This document shows positions 15,838 through 28,445 of a DNA stretch of 64,000 nucleotides, one piece after another (within the stretch, counting starts at the first letter, position 1; every line of letters begins with the position of its first letter). The position numbers were made by a program, and so were the translations under genes. Under the pieces are notes generated by a model, which worked only from the letters and a program-made list of their open reading frames with translations, was not told where the DNA came from and did not search any database. This DNA comes from Astragalus membranaceus (taxonomy: Eukaryota > Streptophyta > Magnoliopsida > Fabales > Fabaceae), in assembly GCA_039519185.1 (NCBI GenBank), contig CM076846.1, positions 181,893,068 to 181,957,067 of the forward strand, written 5' to 3'.

Positions 15838-16778
15838 TTAGAATACATATGTTGTTTTCATACCCTTGTTGAACCGTTAGTAGAATGGAAGTAGATAGCT
15901 GAGGAATATAAGAAATGAACGAGAATTAGAACCTTGAATTTAGAAACCTACCAAACTAGTGAGCTCATGTGTTTGTTGGAATATTTTAGGAATGACGATG
16001 CTTAAACGAATTATGAGTATGCATGATGTTTTTGACCTCACTTTGATGATCTTTGAATGCTAGTAACATGATTAAAGGATTACGAATATGTATAAATACT
16101 TTTGTATTCCATTTCAATGAATTGAATTATTGGGAGTTGGTTTGGTGTTTGATAATAGGATTTAAGGTTTTATGAACAAATATGATGATACTTCTAGGAG
16201 GCTAGATTCGGAATGATTAATACGTGTGAAAAAGTAGAATACTCGATTTAGTTTTTTCCTACATGAAAAAGATTGTACTAAGTGCATGTTAACGGAATTG
16301 ACTTTTGAAATACCTTTGTGAATTTCTCTAGGTGGATTAATTAAATTAAATGTTGCATGCAAAATATGGTGCTTGTATGATGTTTGATAATATGCATGAA
16401 CTAATGATGTTGAAAAGTGAGGTTTGAGTTGCTGGTGTCTCGGTGTTGTTGTGGAATGTGTTGCGGGCTAGGCACCAAGTGCCGTGTGCCCTTCGTACAG
16501 TTGTAAGTGTTGTACCTCGGTGTGATGGTGTTGAGTCTTGGGTGTGTGTCACGGCTAGGTCAATTGTCTAGGCGTACCCTTGACGTGTTGTATATATGAG
16601 TGTACATGTATGATGGTTGTTTATTCCTTATTAGGATCTAGGATGCTTGCAATAATTTCATTAGAGATAGACTCTATGTGTGGGGTTTTAAAGTGTTGGA
16701 TTGGGTATGTTAGGGATTAATAATGAATTTCTAGTTTATATTTGAGAAGCTTAGAAACTAGATGCTAAATAAGTTGTT

Positions 16779-17135
16779 TTGGCGGGTGGATTTGATCAAT
16801 CTAGGAATAAGGATTTTGTTGTTGATGCGCGAGGTGTATTGAGGATCCGGAGTAGAATTGGTGTTCCTAACAATGTGGATATTAAGAAGGCGAATTTTGA
16901 AGGGAGTCGTAGGAGTAAGCTGAGTATTATCCAGGAGTTGCGAAAATGTATCAGAGTGCGCAGCGAAATGGAGATCGTGAGGTGAGAATTTTCAGAGGTA
17001 AGGAGATAATCTTAAGTGAAAGTAGTTTGGTTGGAAGCGGTTTGTGAGAGTGTGACTTGGGAGTCGGAAAGTAAGATGAAGGAGGCGTATCCGGAGTTGT
17101 TCGATTCAGGTAATTTCGAGGACGAAATTCTTTAA
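16779..17135 (+). pseudogene. Integrase zinc-site / chromodomain remnant, copy 1
   Basis: The open frame from 16779 aligns by eye with the integrase N-terminal region of the Tekay-like element: its GVLRIRSRIGVPN resembles GVLRFRGRICVPD, and RRSKLSI resembles HRSKLSI. It then jumps straight to the C-terminal chromodomain region (RGKEI, TWESESKMKEAYPELFD, NFEDEIL) in shifted frames, ending at 17135. About 350 codons of integrase core are missing, so the product cannot be an integrase. Confidence 0.8.
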
Positions 17136-17147
17136 GTGGGGGAGAGT
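17134..17147 (+). other. Polypurine tract, copy 1
   Basis: AAGTGGGGGAGAGT directly precedes the LTR. The second copy is at 22263-22276. Confidence 0.88.
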
Positions 17148-19360
17148 TGTAACACCCCAAAATTGATTAAGTATTTAATTAGTATTTATTTAATTAATCA
17201 AATAGGATTTTTGATGATAGAATAATAATAATAATATTGGGTGGTTTTATTTAATTAAGTGGTTAGGTGTTTAATTTATTTAGTTGATATAATTAAATTA
17301 TTAAGAAAATTATATTAATTATTTAAATGGTATGGTATTGGGAAATGGGTGGTGCCAATAATTAAATTAGGGCTTAAGTTGGATAGAGCCCATGACCCAT
17401 GATCCAATCTTAAGCCTTAGCGCATATAAGTAGTCAAAAAAAATAGGGTTTGGCTCATTAGTGGTGTGTTTCACGAAATTAGAGAGCACTTGAGAGAGAG
17501 GGGCGCCGTTTTGGAGATCAAGAGAGAAAGAAAGAAATCGCAAAAGGGCTCAAGGGAAAGAAGAAGGAAGGGCGAAACTCAAGAGGAGGAGAGGAGATCC
17601 ATTGTTGCTGAGGTTCTTTTGGTGGTGACTTTCCTTCAAGAACCTCTACTTCTCTAGATCTAAGGTTAGGGGAGCTCTATCCTTCCATTAAATAGCTTAT
17701 GTGATAGGTGTAAAATTAGGATTCTAGACTAGACCTTGAAAGTATGCTATGTGAATCTTGATGTTTTCTTGAATTGTGATGCTTTGGGTCTTGATGCCTT
17801 GAATTTTTGTGCCATGCGAAACCTTCTTGCAATATGCATATACATATGAGATGATGAGTGTGAGGTTTGATTAACCATGAAATTATAAAATTGATGTGGT
17901 GGTGTTTCGCATGATGATGGTGTTGTTGTGTTCTAAATGTTTGATGATTTGACTAAATTAAAGTGTTTTGAGGGTATTGGAAAAAGGTTGTATTTTTGGG
18001 ATCAAGATTGTTAGAAGAAATTGGATTTGATGAGCTTGAAAACGTTTTTGGGGCTAAGGACATTGATATTGTGTTTTTGGAAGAGATCCTTAGAGATCCT
18101 TCAAATTTAATGTGATTTGGTTGTGATAGAGTAAAGATTTGGGTGATCTAATTGAAATAAAGTTTTGAAAGATATTGATGAAAAGGGATGTTTTTGGGGA
18201 TCTAATTTATGAAAAGATTTGATCTTGTTGTTGCTGGAAAAAGGGTGGAAAATCCTTGTTTTAATGTGTCAAAAAGATTTTTCAAGATTTTGGAAATTGA
18301 AGGAAGTTGCCCAAAAATTTTATCCAAACCGTTTTCGACGTAACTTTCGACTGGGAACTCCGTTTTTGATGAAACCAAGTGCGTTGGAAACCTTATTTCA
18401 GTGTCTATTGAACTGTCCAGTCTTTTAAAATGTAACAACCCAATTTTCTGGAATGATTGTTGAGTTAAAATACCCATCTAAGGATACCGACTGAGTTGTA
18501 ATTAAGTAGAGACGTGAAAGCGATGTGGGACTTCGGTCCAAAGCGATGTGATGCCCTAAGGCTTATATGTTGAGGAATGTTGAGTTGATAATGCAAGTGT
18601 GAGTTTAATAATTATTGTGATGCATTGTCATAGAGTCACATAATTCATGTGCATAAAGCGAAGTGTGGGCTTCGGCCAAAGCGACGTGGTGGCTTCGGCC
18701 AAAGCGAAGAGTGCCCTCCAGGCTAATAGCGACGATGATGGATCCACATGAATTGCGCATTTGATGAGCTTATGGATGAATTGCGAATATGATGATATAT
18801 GTTGATAATGTGATGAATCGCTGATAATTGGGATGTTATTGTTGATTGTGATATTCTGATGACTGTGATAGGATTGCTCTAGTGTGGGACCTATGTTTAG
18901 TACTTGTCATGTTCTCTATTATATGGATCGAAAAGATGCTCACCCTTTCTCTGTTGAATGTTACCCTACGTGGTAACTGCAGGTGATTACAAGTGAAGGC
19001 CTAGTTACCTTTACTATTCCTTGTGGGTCTTAGTGCTCTGATACGTAACACTCAGGGGATGGGCGCTAGTTTTCTTTTGTCGTTTTGTTTGACATATTGA
19101 GTAACTTTTACTGAGGCACTATGTTGTTGTCAAGGCTGTAGTATGATTTTTATGAGACTGTATTTTATTCCGCTGCTTAATAAATGAGAATGAAAAAGTG
19201 CTATGTATCACACTGAATTTTGGTGGTGGATTTTATTATATCAAAGCGTGAAGTATTTTTGGTTGACTTTGTGTAACGCCCTTGCGGTGAAAAATAATAA
19301 ATTTTGAAAAACTCTGATAATTAATTTTTAAAAATAAATGGGTAGAAAAGGGGTGTTACA
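17148..19360 (+). repeat. LTR of the non-autonomous Tekay derivative, copy 1
   Basis: 2213 bp, TGTAACACC...GGTGTTACA, between polypurine tract and PBS. It contains a purine-rich 'gagagag' stretch (17488-17600) and GGCTTCGGCCAAAGCGA-type repeats (18667-18705). Confidence 0.92.
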
Positions 19361-19364
19361 TTAG

Positions 19365-19376
19365 TGGTATCAGAGC
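19365..19376 (+). other. Primer binding site, copy 1
   Basis: TGGTATCAGAGC four bases after the LTR end, initiator-Met type. The second copy is at 24494-24505. Confidence 0.92.
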
Positions 19377-19755
19377 TGTTCGGTCTGTCCGGTCAGGTTG
19401 TCAAGTCAGTATTGTTGTCTACCTCTGACTATTGCTTGTTTTGCAGTAATAAGCTAAGGTGGCAAGTAAGTCGTGTACTTTTCCTTGCTTGTTTTGTGTT
19501 CTGAGATGTTGTTGCACGGTGATAGATATACTGCGGTATGATGTGATTCATTGTTGCGTGCCTCTTGCTTATGCATGTGCTTGTCCCTTGTCGGGAGTGT
19601 GTCTGGTTAATTGTTTGGATAATTATTGGTGTGGTAGTTTATGCATGAGTGTTGACTTTTATTGGTGATATCATAGGCCTATGGCCATTATTGATTGATG
19701 ATGAGGGCCTATGCCCTGGAGCTATACGCTCAACGCGCTGGGAGTTCTGCTCCGA

Positions 19756-20036
19756 GAGAGTACAGTATCGATGAGAGAAGTACTCATTTACGAAGTGGTA
19801 TAGTACAGTATCGATGAGAGAAGTACCATACCGGATGTGTCACAGTATCGTGGAGAGAAGTGGCCATGTAGTACAGTATCGATGAGAGAAGTACCCATTT
19901 TACGAGTTGGTATAGTACAGTATCGATGAGAGAAGTACCATACCGGATGTGTCACAGTATCGCAGAGAGAAGTGACCATGTAGTACAGTATCGATGAGAG
20001 AAGTACTACGCGAGTGCAGTATCGGCGAGAGAAGCC
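19756..20036 (+). repeat. Array of eight stem-loops in the leader, copy 1
   Basis: Eight copies of AGTATCGNNGAGAGAA, each flanked by arms that mostly pair. Stems include GAGTAC/GTACTC (first), GGTATAGTAC with GTACCATACC (second and fifth, 9 of 10 pairs), GTCAC/GTGGC (third), GTCAC/GTGAC (sixth) and GTAGTAC/GTACTAC (seventh). The eighth pairs poorly. The loop is conserved while stems vary with compensation. It lies about 400 nt after the PBS, in the transcribed leader. Confidence 0.8.
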
Positions 20037-21907
20037 CAATATTTTGTTAAGTGTGAATTTAGATTGACGGTGGTTTTGTTACCTTAATTAATTGGTTGGA
20101 TGAGTAGGAAGGACTGATCACCCCAAGAACTCATCACCAGTGAAAGAGGCGGCAATAATTCTTTGTGATTATCACTATTTTGAAAACGAACTAATTTTGT
20201 TTTGATTGATTAGAAGGATAAAATCTTGGAGTCTGTTTTATTCTACTTAATTAACTTGTTACGTTATTCCCAATGTGCAATGTTGTGGATATGCTTAGTA
20301 TGGATTGGCACGTATTGCATGTTGATTATAAAGATTTTATTTCTCTTCTATATGAAATAAATTATGATACATGAGTATTAATCGATGAAGGAAACGGTTT
20401 AATGAACGTGGTTAGTAATGGCTTGCACTTTGCAAAAATAATTTTTTCTACAAACGATGTTTTTGCTTCTATTTCTTCTAATAAGAGTTTAGAATTACTT
20501 TGAAGGTTGTACTAGGAATCAATGTTGGTGATGATGCAATATCTATAAATATTTTCCTTGTTGGGCATGAATATGTGATTGTTGATTTCTAATTACTTGA
20601 TGAAATGTTGCCTTGTAAATACTTTTGTGGATTTATCCAAGTGAGTCCACTAAATTAAATATTACATGTGTAGCTATATATAAATGGTGGTTGTATTCTA
20701 GTAATTAGAGTCTAGGACTCATATAGGAGCTTAAGGGAATTATACTTGGTGTATAAAACTAGAGCAAATTAAAATATAAGAGTCTTTGTGTTTGTGCCTT
20801 GATGATTGCCTTGTTGAATTACGTGTTCTGGTTGATTTCCTCAAGATATGGCAAACCGCGTGAAATTGAATAAGCATGTTCTGATGTTCAATTCTATTTT
20901 CTTAAACTTGTTTGATGACCATGTTTGTTTCTATGGGTCGCCTTTTTTTTAAAATAGAAATGTTTCTTAGAATACATATGTTGTTTTCATACCCTTGTTG
21001 AACCGTTAGTAGAATGGAAGTAGATAGCTGAGGAATATAAGAAATGAACGAGAATTAGAACCTTGAATTTAGAAACCTACCAAACTAGTGAGCTCATGTG
21101 TTTGTTGGAATATTTTAGGAATGACGATGCTTAAACGAATTATGAGTATGCATGATGTTTTTGACCTCACTTTGATGATCTTTGAATGCTAGTAACATGA
21201 TTAAAGGATTACGAATATGTATAAATACTTTTGTATTCCATTTCAATGAATTGAATTATTGGGAGTTGGTTTGGTGTTTGATAATAGGATTTAAGGTTTT
21301 ATGAACAAATATGATGATACTTCTAGGAGGCTAGATTCGGAATGATTAATACGTGTGAAAAAGTAGAATACTCGATTTAGTTTTTTCCTACATGAAAAAG
21401 ATTGTACTAAGTGCATGTTAACGGAATTGACTTTTGAAATACCTTTGTGAATTTCTCTAGGTGGATTAATTAAATTAAATGTTGCATGCAAAATATGGTG
21501 CTTGTATGATGTTTGATAATATGCATGAACTAATGATGTTGAAAAGTGAGGTTTGAGTTGCTGGTGTCTCGGTGTTGTTGTGGAATGTGTTGCGGGCTAG
21601 GCACCAAGTGCCGTGTGCCCTTCGTACAGTTGTAAGTGTTGTACCTCGGTGTGATGGTGTTGAGTCTTGGGTGTGTGTCACGGCTAGGTCAATTGTCTAG
21701 GCGTACCCTTGACGTGTTGTATATATGAGTGTACATGTATGATGGTTGTTTATTCCTTATTAGGATCTAGGATGCTTGCAATAATTTCATTAGAGATAGA
21801 CTCTATGTGTGGGGTTTTAAAGTGTTGGATTGGGTATGTTAGGGATTAATAATGAATTTCTAGTTTATATTTGAGAAGCTTAGAAACTAGATGCTAAATA
21901 AGTTGTT

Positions 21908-22264
21908 TTGGCGGGTGGATTTGATCAATCTAGGAATAAGGATTTTGTTGTTGATGCGCGAGGTGTATTGAGGATCCGGAGTAGAATTGGTGTTCCTAAC
22001 AATGTGGATATTAAGAAGGCGAATTTTGAAGGGAGTCGTAGGAGTAAGCTGAGTATTATCCAGGAGTTGCGAAAATGTATCAGAGTGCGCAGCGAAATGG
22101 AGATCGTGAGGTGAGAATTTTCAGAGGTAAGGAGATAATCTTAAGTGAAAGTAGTTTGGTTGGAAGCGGTTTGTGAGAGTGTGACTTGGGAGTCGGAAAG
22201 TAAGATGAAGGAGGCGTATCCGGAGTTGTTCGATTCAGGTAATTTCGAGGACGAAATTCTTTAA
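21908..22264 (+). pseudogene. Integrase zinc-site / chromodomain remnant, copy 2
   Basis: Identical to 16779-17135 at an offset of 5129 bp, with the same internal deletion and frame breaks. Confidence 0.8.
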
Positions 22265-22276
22265 GTGGGGGAGAGT

Positions 22277-24489
22277 TGTAACACCCCAAAATTGATTAAG
22301 TATTTAATTAGTATTTATTTAATTAATCAAATAGGATTTTTGATGATAGAATAATAATAATAATATTGGGTGGTTTTATTTAATTAAGTGGTTAGGTGTT
22401 TAATTTATTTAGTTGATATAATTAAATTATTAAGAAAATTATATTAATTATTTAAATGGTATGGTATTGGGAAATGGGTGGTGCCAATAATTAAATTAGG
22501 GCTTAAGTTGGATAGAGCCCATGACCCATGATCCAATCTTAAGCCTTAGCGCATATAAGTAGTCAAAAAAAATAGGGTTTGGCTCATTAGTGGTGTGTTT
22601 CACGAAATTAGAGAGCACTTGAGAGAGAGGGGCGCCGTTTTGGAGATCAAGAGAGAAAGAAAGAAATCGCAAAAGGGCTCAAGGGAAAGAAGAAGGAAGG
22701 GCGAAACTCAAGAGGAGGAGAGGAGATCCATTGTTGCTGAGGTTCTTTTGGTGGTGACTTTCCTTCAAGAACCTCTACTTCTCTAGATCTAAGGTTAGGG
22801 GAGCTCTATCCTTCCATTAAATAGCTTATGTGATAGGTGTAAAATTAGGATTCTAGACTAGACCTTGAAAGTATGCTATGTGAATCTTGATGTTTTCTTG
22901 AATTGTGATGCTTTGGGTCTTGATGCCTTGAATTTTTGTGCCATGCGAAACCTTCTTGCAATATGCATATACATATGAGATGATGAGTGTGAGGTTTGAT
23001 TAACCATGAAATTATAAAATTGATGTGGTGGTGTTTCGCATGATGATGGTGTTGTTGTGTTCTAAATGTTTGATGATTTGACTAAATTAAAGTGTTTTGA
23101 GGGTATTGGAAAAAGGTTGTATTTTTGGGATCAAGATTGTTAGAAGAAATTGGATTTGATGAGCTTGAAAACGTTTTTGGGGCTAAGGACATTGATATTG
23201 TGTTTTTGGAAGAGATCCTTAGAGATCCTTCAAATTTAATGTGATTTGGTTGTGATAGAGTAAAGATTTGGGTGATCTAATTGAAATAAAGTTTTGAAAG
23301 ATATTGATGAAAAGGGATGTTTTTGGGGATCTAATTTATGAAAAGATTTGATCTTGTTGTTGCTGGAAAAAGGGTGGAAAATCCTTGTTTTAATGTGTCA
23401 AAAAGATTTTTCAAGATTTTGGAAATTGAAGGAAGTTGCCCAAAAATTTTATCCAAACCGTTTTCGACGTAACTTTCGACTGGGAACTCCGTTTTTGATG
23501 AAACCAAGTGCGTTGGAAACCTTATTTCAGTGTCTATTGAACTGTCCAGTCTTTTAAAATGTAACAACCCAATTTTCTGGAATGATTGTTGAGTTAAAAT
23601 ACCCATCTAAGGATACCGACTGAGTTGTAATTAAGTAGAGACGTGAAAGCGATGTGGGACTTCGGTCCAAAGCGATGTGATGCCCTAAGGCTTATATGTT
23701 GAGGAATGTTGAGTTGATAATGCAAGTGTGAGTTTAATAATTATTGTGATGCATTGTCATAGAGTCACATAATTCATGTGCATAAAGCGAAGTGTGGGCT
23801 TCGGCCAAAGCGACGTGGTGGCTTCGGCCAAAGCGAAGAGTGCCCTCCAGGCTAATAGCGACGATGATGGATCCACATGAATTGCGCATTTGATGAGCTT
23901 ATGGATGAATTGCGAATATGATGATATATGTTGATAATGTGATGAATCGCTGATAATTGGGATGTTATTGTTGATTGTGATATTCTGATGACTGTGATAG
24001 GATTGCTCTAGTGTGGGACCTATGTTTAGTACTTGTCATGTTCTCTATTATATGGATCGAAAAGATGCTCACCCTTTCTCTGTTGAATGTTACCCTACGT
24101 GGTAACTGCAGGTGATTACAAGTGAAGGCCTAGTTACCTTTACTATTCCTTGTGGGTCTTAGTGCTCTGATACGTAACACTCAGGGGATGGGCGCTAGTT
24201 TTCTTTTGTCGTTTTGTTTGACATATTGAGTAACTTTTACTGAGGCACTATGTTGTTGTCAAGGCTGTAGTATGATTTTTATGAGACTGTATTTTATTCC
24301 GCTGCTTAATAAATGAGAATGAAAAAGTGCTATGTATCACACTGAATTTTGGTGGTGGATTTTATTATATCAAAGCGTGAAGTATTTTTGGTTGACTTTG
24401 TGTAACGCCCTTGCGGTGAAAAATAATAAATTTTGAAAAACTCTGATAATTAATTTTTAAAAATAAATGGGTAGAAAAGGGGTGTTACA
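22277..24489 (+). repeat. LTR of the non-autonomous Tekay derivative, copy 2
   Basis: Identical by eye to 17148-19360. Followed by a PBS at 24494-24505 and a second partial internal region to 26220. Confidence 0.92.
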
Positions 24490-24884
24490 TTAGTGGTATC
24501 AGAGCTGTTCGGTCTGTCCGGTCAGGTTGTCAAGTCAGTATTGTTGTCTACCTCTGACTATTGCTTGTTTTGCAGTAATAAGCTAAGGTGGCAAGTAAGT
24601 CGTGTACTTTTCCTTGCTTGTTTTGTGTTCTGAGATGTTGTTGCACGGTGATAGATATACTGCGGTATGATGTGATTCATTGTTGCGTGCCTCTTGCTTA
24701 TGCATGTGCTTGTCCCTTGTCGGGAGTGTGTCTGGTTAATTGTTTGGATAATTATTGGTGTGGTAGTTTATGCATGAGTGTTGACTTTTATTGGTGATAT
24801 CATAGGCCTATGGCCATTATTGATTGATGATGAGGGCCTATGCCCTGGAGCTATACGCTCAACGCGCTGGGAGTTCTGCTCCGA

Positions 24885-25165
24885 GAGAGTACAGTATCGA
24901 TGAGAGAAGTACTCATTTACGAAGTGGTATAGTACAGTATCGATGAGAGAAGTACCATACCGGATGTGTCACAGTATCGTGGAGAGAAGTGGCCATGTAG
25001 TACAGTATCGATGAGAGAAGTACCCATTTTACGAGTTGGTATAGTACAGTATCGATGAGAGAAGTACCATACCGGATGTGTCACAGTATCGCAGAGAGAA
25101 GTGACCATGTAGTACAGTATCGATGAGAGAAGTACTACGCGAGTGCAGTATCGGCGAGAGAAGCC
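24885..25165 (+). repeat. Array of eight stem-loops in the leader, copy 2
   Basis: Identical to 19756-20036, offset 5129 bp. Confidence 0.8.
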
Positions 25166-26220
25166 CAATATTTTGTTAAGTGTGAATTTAGATTGACGGT
25201 GGTTTTGTTACCTTAATTAATTGGTTGGATGAGTAGGAAGGACTGATCACCCCAAGAACTCATCACCAGTGAAAGAGGCGGCAATAATTCTTTGTGATTA
25301 TCACTATTTTGAAAACGAACTAATTTTGTTTTGATTGATTAGAAGGATAAAATCTTGGAGTCTGTTTTATTCTACTTAATTAACTTGTTACGTTATTCCC
25401 AATGTGCAATGTTGTGGATATGCTTAGTATGGATTGGCACGTATTGCATGTTGATTATAAAGATTTTATTTCTCTTCTATATGAAATAAATTATGATACA
25501 TGAGTATTAATCGATGAAGGAAACGGTTTAATGAACGTGGTTAGTAATGGCTTGCACTTTGCAAAAATAATTTTTTCTACAAACGATGTTTTTGCTTCTA
25601 TTTCTTCTAATAAGAGTTTAGAATTACTTTGAAGGTTGTACTAGGAATCAATGTTGGTGATGATGCAATATCTATAAATATTTTCCTTGTTGGGCATGAA
25701 TATGTGATTGTTGATTTCTAATTACTTGATGAAATGTTGCCTTGTAAATACTTTTGTGGATTTATCCAAGTGAGTCCACTAAATTAAATATTACATGTGT
25801 AGCTATATATAAATGGTGGTTGTATTCTAGTAATTAGAGTCTAGGACTCATATAGGAGCTTAAGGGAATTATACTTGGTGTATAAAACTAGAGCAAATTA
25901 AAATATAAGAGTCTTTGTGTTTGTGCCTTGATGATTGCCTTGTTGAATTACGTGTTCTGGTTGATTTCCTCAAGATATGGCAAACCGCGTGAAATTGAAT
26001 AAGCATGTTCTGATGTTCAATTCTATTTTCTTAAACTTGTTTGATGACCATGTTTGTTTCTATGGGTCGCCTTTTTTTTAAAATAGAAATGTTTCTTAGA
26101 ATACATATGTTGTTTTCATACCCTTGTTGAACCGTTAGTAGAATGGAAGTAGATAGCTGAGGAATATAAGAAATGAACGAGAATTAGAACCTTGAATTTA
26201 GAAACCTACCAAACTAGTGA

Positions 26221-28156
26221 TTGCAATATCATACGGTGAATGTGCATGCTTATCCTTTGCGCTCGGGCAATGACGATTTTGAAGTGAATGCAATGAAAGT
26301 GATTACTAGAAGTAACTACTAAATCAACACTTCGATCAAAATTCATTTGACAACCTCAAATTGATGCAGGCATTTAACTCGATTAATGCATTAGTACTTC
26401 GTACATTGACAAAACTACGACATGTGTGAGTTCCTCTAGCTCATGATCAAAGAAAGTGTGAGCCTAACTTCCCAACCATTTATACACATCACATGGTGAT
26501 GAGCGGCATAAACATGGTTTAGTGATGTGAAAACGAAATCGTATTAAGGCATTTTTGCTTCGACCATGTAATAAGAGATAAACAACATTTACCCCCAATT
26601 TTTATCATGCATTAGTGTAATGGTGTGCCATGCAATAAAGATTTGCAATTAATTCAGTCATGGCAATGCAATCTCAATAATTGACTGATTAAACATCTAG
26701 CAATTAAATATTCTCAAATGGAAAGTTGAACCTTGATGTCGGACGTCGTTCCGAGGTCGGCTAAGAAATTGATATCGGTCCATACCTCGTCGCTTTTAAA
26801 TTCAAGACCTCTATAATGTCGTTGGCGTGGTGAATTGATCCGGAACTCGGCATTAGTATTTCAATCCTAAACTCACCAAAAGAAAATGAATTAGCCATAA
26901 TGTGAGTAGTTTTTAATTAAACAAATAATCAAATTGTACCCAAGATAAGCCAAACTTTTTATGGATAAAATCTATTAGTCAAAATTTAGTTCATGTGGCC
27001 CAATGTATCAAAGGAATTCAAAGATATTATTTGGCACTGTTAAGGAGTGAACTGAAGATTGTGTCGTGGGTACCATAAATTGGGCCGAACAAATGCATGT
27101 AGACCTCACCAAGGAATAGCAATTCCAAATTAAGAAAATGACATAATGTGACTCATGAAAAGTTTGCGTCTTACCCTGTCCAGGCGCTAGTGTCGTTTGC
27201 CGACCTCACACAAGATCCCAATCAGCATCAAGCGTTGTCCGACTCGGAAGACGAACAGAGGTCATCCCTCGTGAGTTCGGTGACGAACTTGAAATCGACC
27301 TCAAATGGGAAGGAGTGATTTTGGTCCCTACTTCCAAGGCATCTCTTCGTATCTCAGACCGACATACGGTGTAAATCCGACCAGGCAGGTACTCGAATCG
27401 CCGACCTAGCACCAGGCACAACACCCACACCGAAGTGAGCTTACGAGTACGCCTCAGATGGGGAACTCGCACAAGTGTATTAGCAGTTCAGATCTTGCTT
27501 GTATCTGGTTCGATTTGTTGTGAGAATTCGGGTAAGCTGCCTCGGTGCTACAGATCGGTAACTTCCGCTTCGGACTTCGAATTGAAGTCACCTGGATGGG
27601 GTCACTGTTCACTGCGTTTTGGAACGATGCCTAGCTGCTGAGCTCAATCTGAAACAAAGAGCTCAGAACCCAGCTCCGAGGGTATAAAGCGAGCTAAACT
27701 CCCTTGAGGTGGACTCCGACGTCATCTTCGGAGTGAAACGCTATCAGAATGAAACATCGAACAGAAAAGGGGCGACTGAGCTCAACAATTCCTCGCTGAT
27801 TACAACAATTCATAAAGAGAGCCGTTCACCAAGCTGAAACTCCACAAACGATGTTTGGGGTCACAGCCATCACAGTGGGCAAAATGAAAGAAAAACCCCA
27901 CAATAATTTTTTCCTTCTTGCTTTTGATCTGCGGTGATCTCAGATTTGCATTAACGTTGGACTTCAGTTCGTGGCCCTTATTGGTTTTGAGCCACTCGCA
28001 TAGATCTGGTCTGATACCTCTGATTTTTCAGGATCTGGTTGATCATAACTTGATGCATCAATATTGTAGCCCATATGATCGGAGCCCTTTTCAGATACTA
28101 ATTCACCATCGTGAGTGAGAATATTAAGAGCATATAGCTCCCACTGTGGTCGCCAA
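26221..28156 (-). mobile_element. Internal region of a truncated minus-strand LTR element
   Basis: This lies inside the 5' LTR at 28157-28445. Directly inside that LTR the minus strand reads TTGGCGACCACAGTGGGAGC (28137-28156), a PBS-like sequence. No gag or pol domain is recognisable. Small open frames (for example 27206-27472, minus) show no known motif. The left side is cut at 26220 by the tandem duplication, so no 3' LTR is present. It is either a non-coding (LARD-like) element or a decayed one. Confidence 0.5.
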
Positions 28157-28445
28157 TGTTCCGAACGGAACTCAGGAAAATCGTACCTCACGGTGGTGAT
28201 CAAATCTCATATGACATGACTGGGGTCCGAGGTGGTATCAGCTCCGATGTGAAGGGCGGGGAGGACGCCACCTGCAAGCACTCCGACGCCCAAGTCAGTT
28301 CATAATAAAGATGGGGCATATGAGAGGAGTGGAAAAAGCTTACCCTATTTTAGAGTGTAGAGTGATATATATAGTGGTGCGACTGGGCTTGCTTACAATT
28401 GGGCTCCTAGGCCCATTATCTCTAGCCATAGTTGGATCCGGAACA
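28157..28445 (-). repeat. Short 5' LTR (289 bp) of the truncated element
   Basis: On the minus strand it starts TGTTCCGGATCC and ends TTCCGTTCGGAACA, so the ends are inverted (TGTTCCG/CGGAACA). It contains a TATATATA box (about 28370) and the 'acttgggcgtcggagtgc' motif seen near the end of many plant LTRs. A PBS-like sequence follows at once. Confidence 0.7.

Larger units (their letters stand above)
17148..24489 (+). mobile_element. Non-autonomous Tekay derivative (LTR-internal-LTR)
   Basis: The two LTRs in the duplication enclose one full internal region (19361-22276). It has a PBS (TGGTATCAGAGC), a leader with stem-loops, no gag or RT, a short remnant of the integrase zinc site and chromodomain, and a polypurine tract. 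It is a deletion derivative that would need proteins from an autonomous relative. The LTR pair shows no visible difference, which here may reflect the duplication rather than a recent insertion. Confidence 0.85.
15838..26220 (+). repeat. 5129-bp tandem duplication of a non-autonomous gypsy element, circularly permuted
   Basis: 15838-20966 is followed by 20967-26095, which appears base-for-base identical wherever compared, and then by a third partial copy of the first 125 bp (26096-26220). The unit is LTR (2213 bp) plus internal region (2916 bp), but it starts and ends inside the internal region. The order is internal 3' part, LTR, full internal region, LTR, internal 5' part. Left and right junctions show no target-site duplication. 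All small ORFs recur with the exact 5129-bp offset. Confidence 0.95.

Noticed and set aside
19756..20036. CRISPR-like look of the repeated 16-mer with variable spacers
   Set aside because: Spacing is irregular, the variable parts pair with each other as stems, and the context is a plant retrotransposon leader.
27206..27472. 88-codon minus-strand ORF in the truncated LTR element
   Set aside because: No recognisable motif and no support from neighbouring frames.
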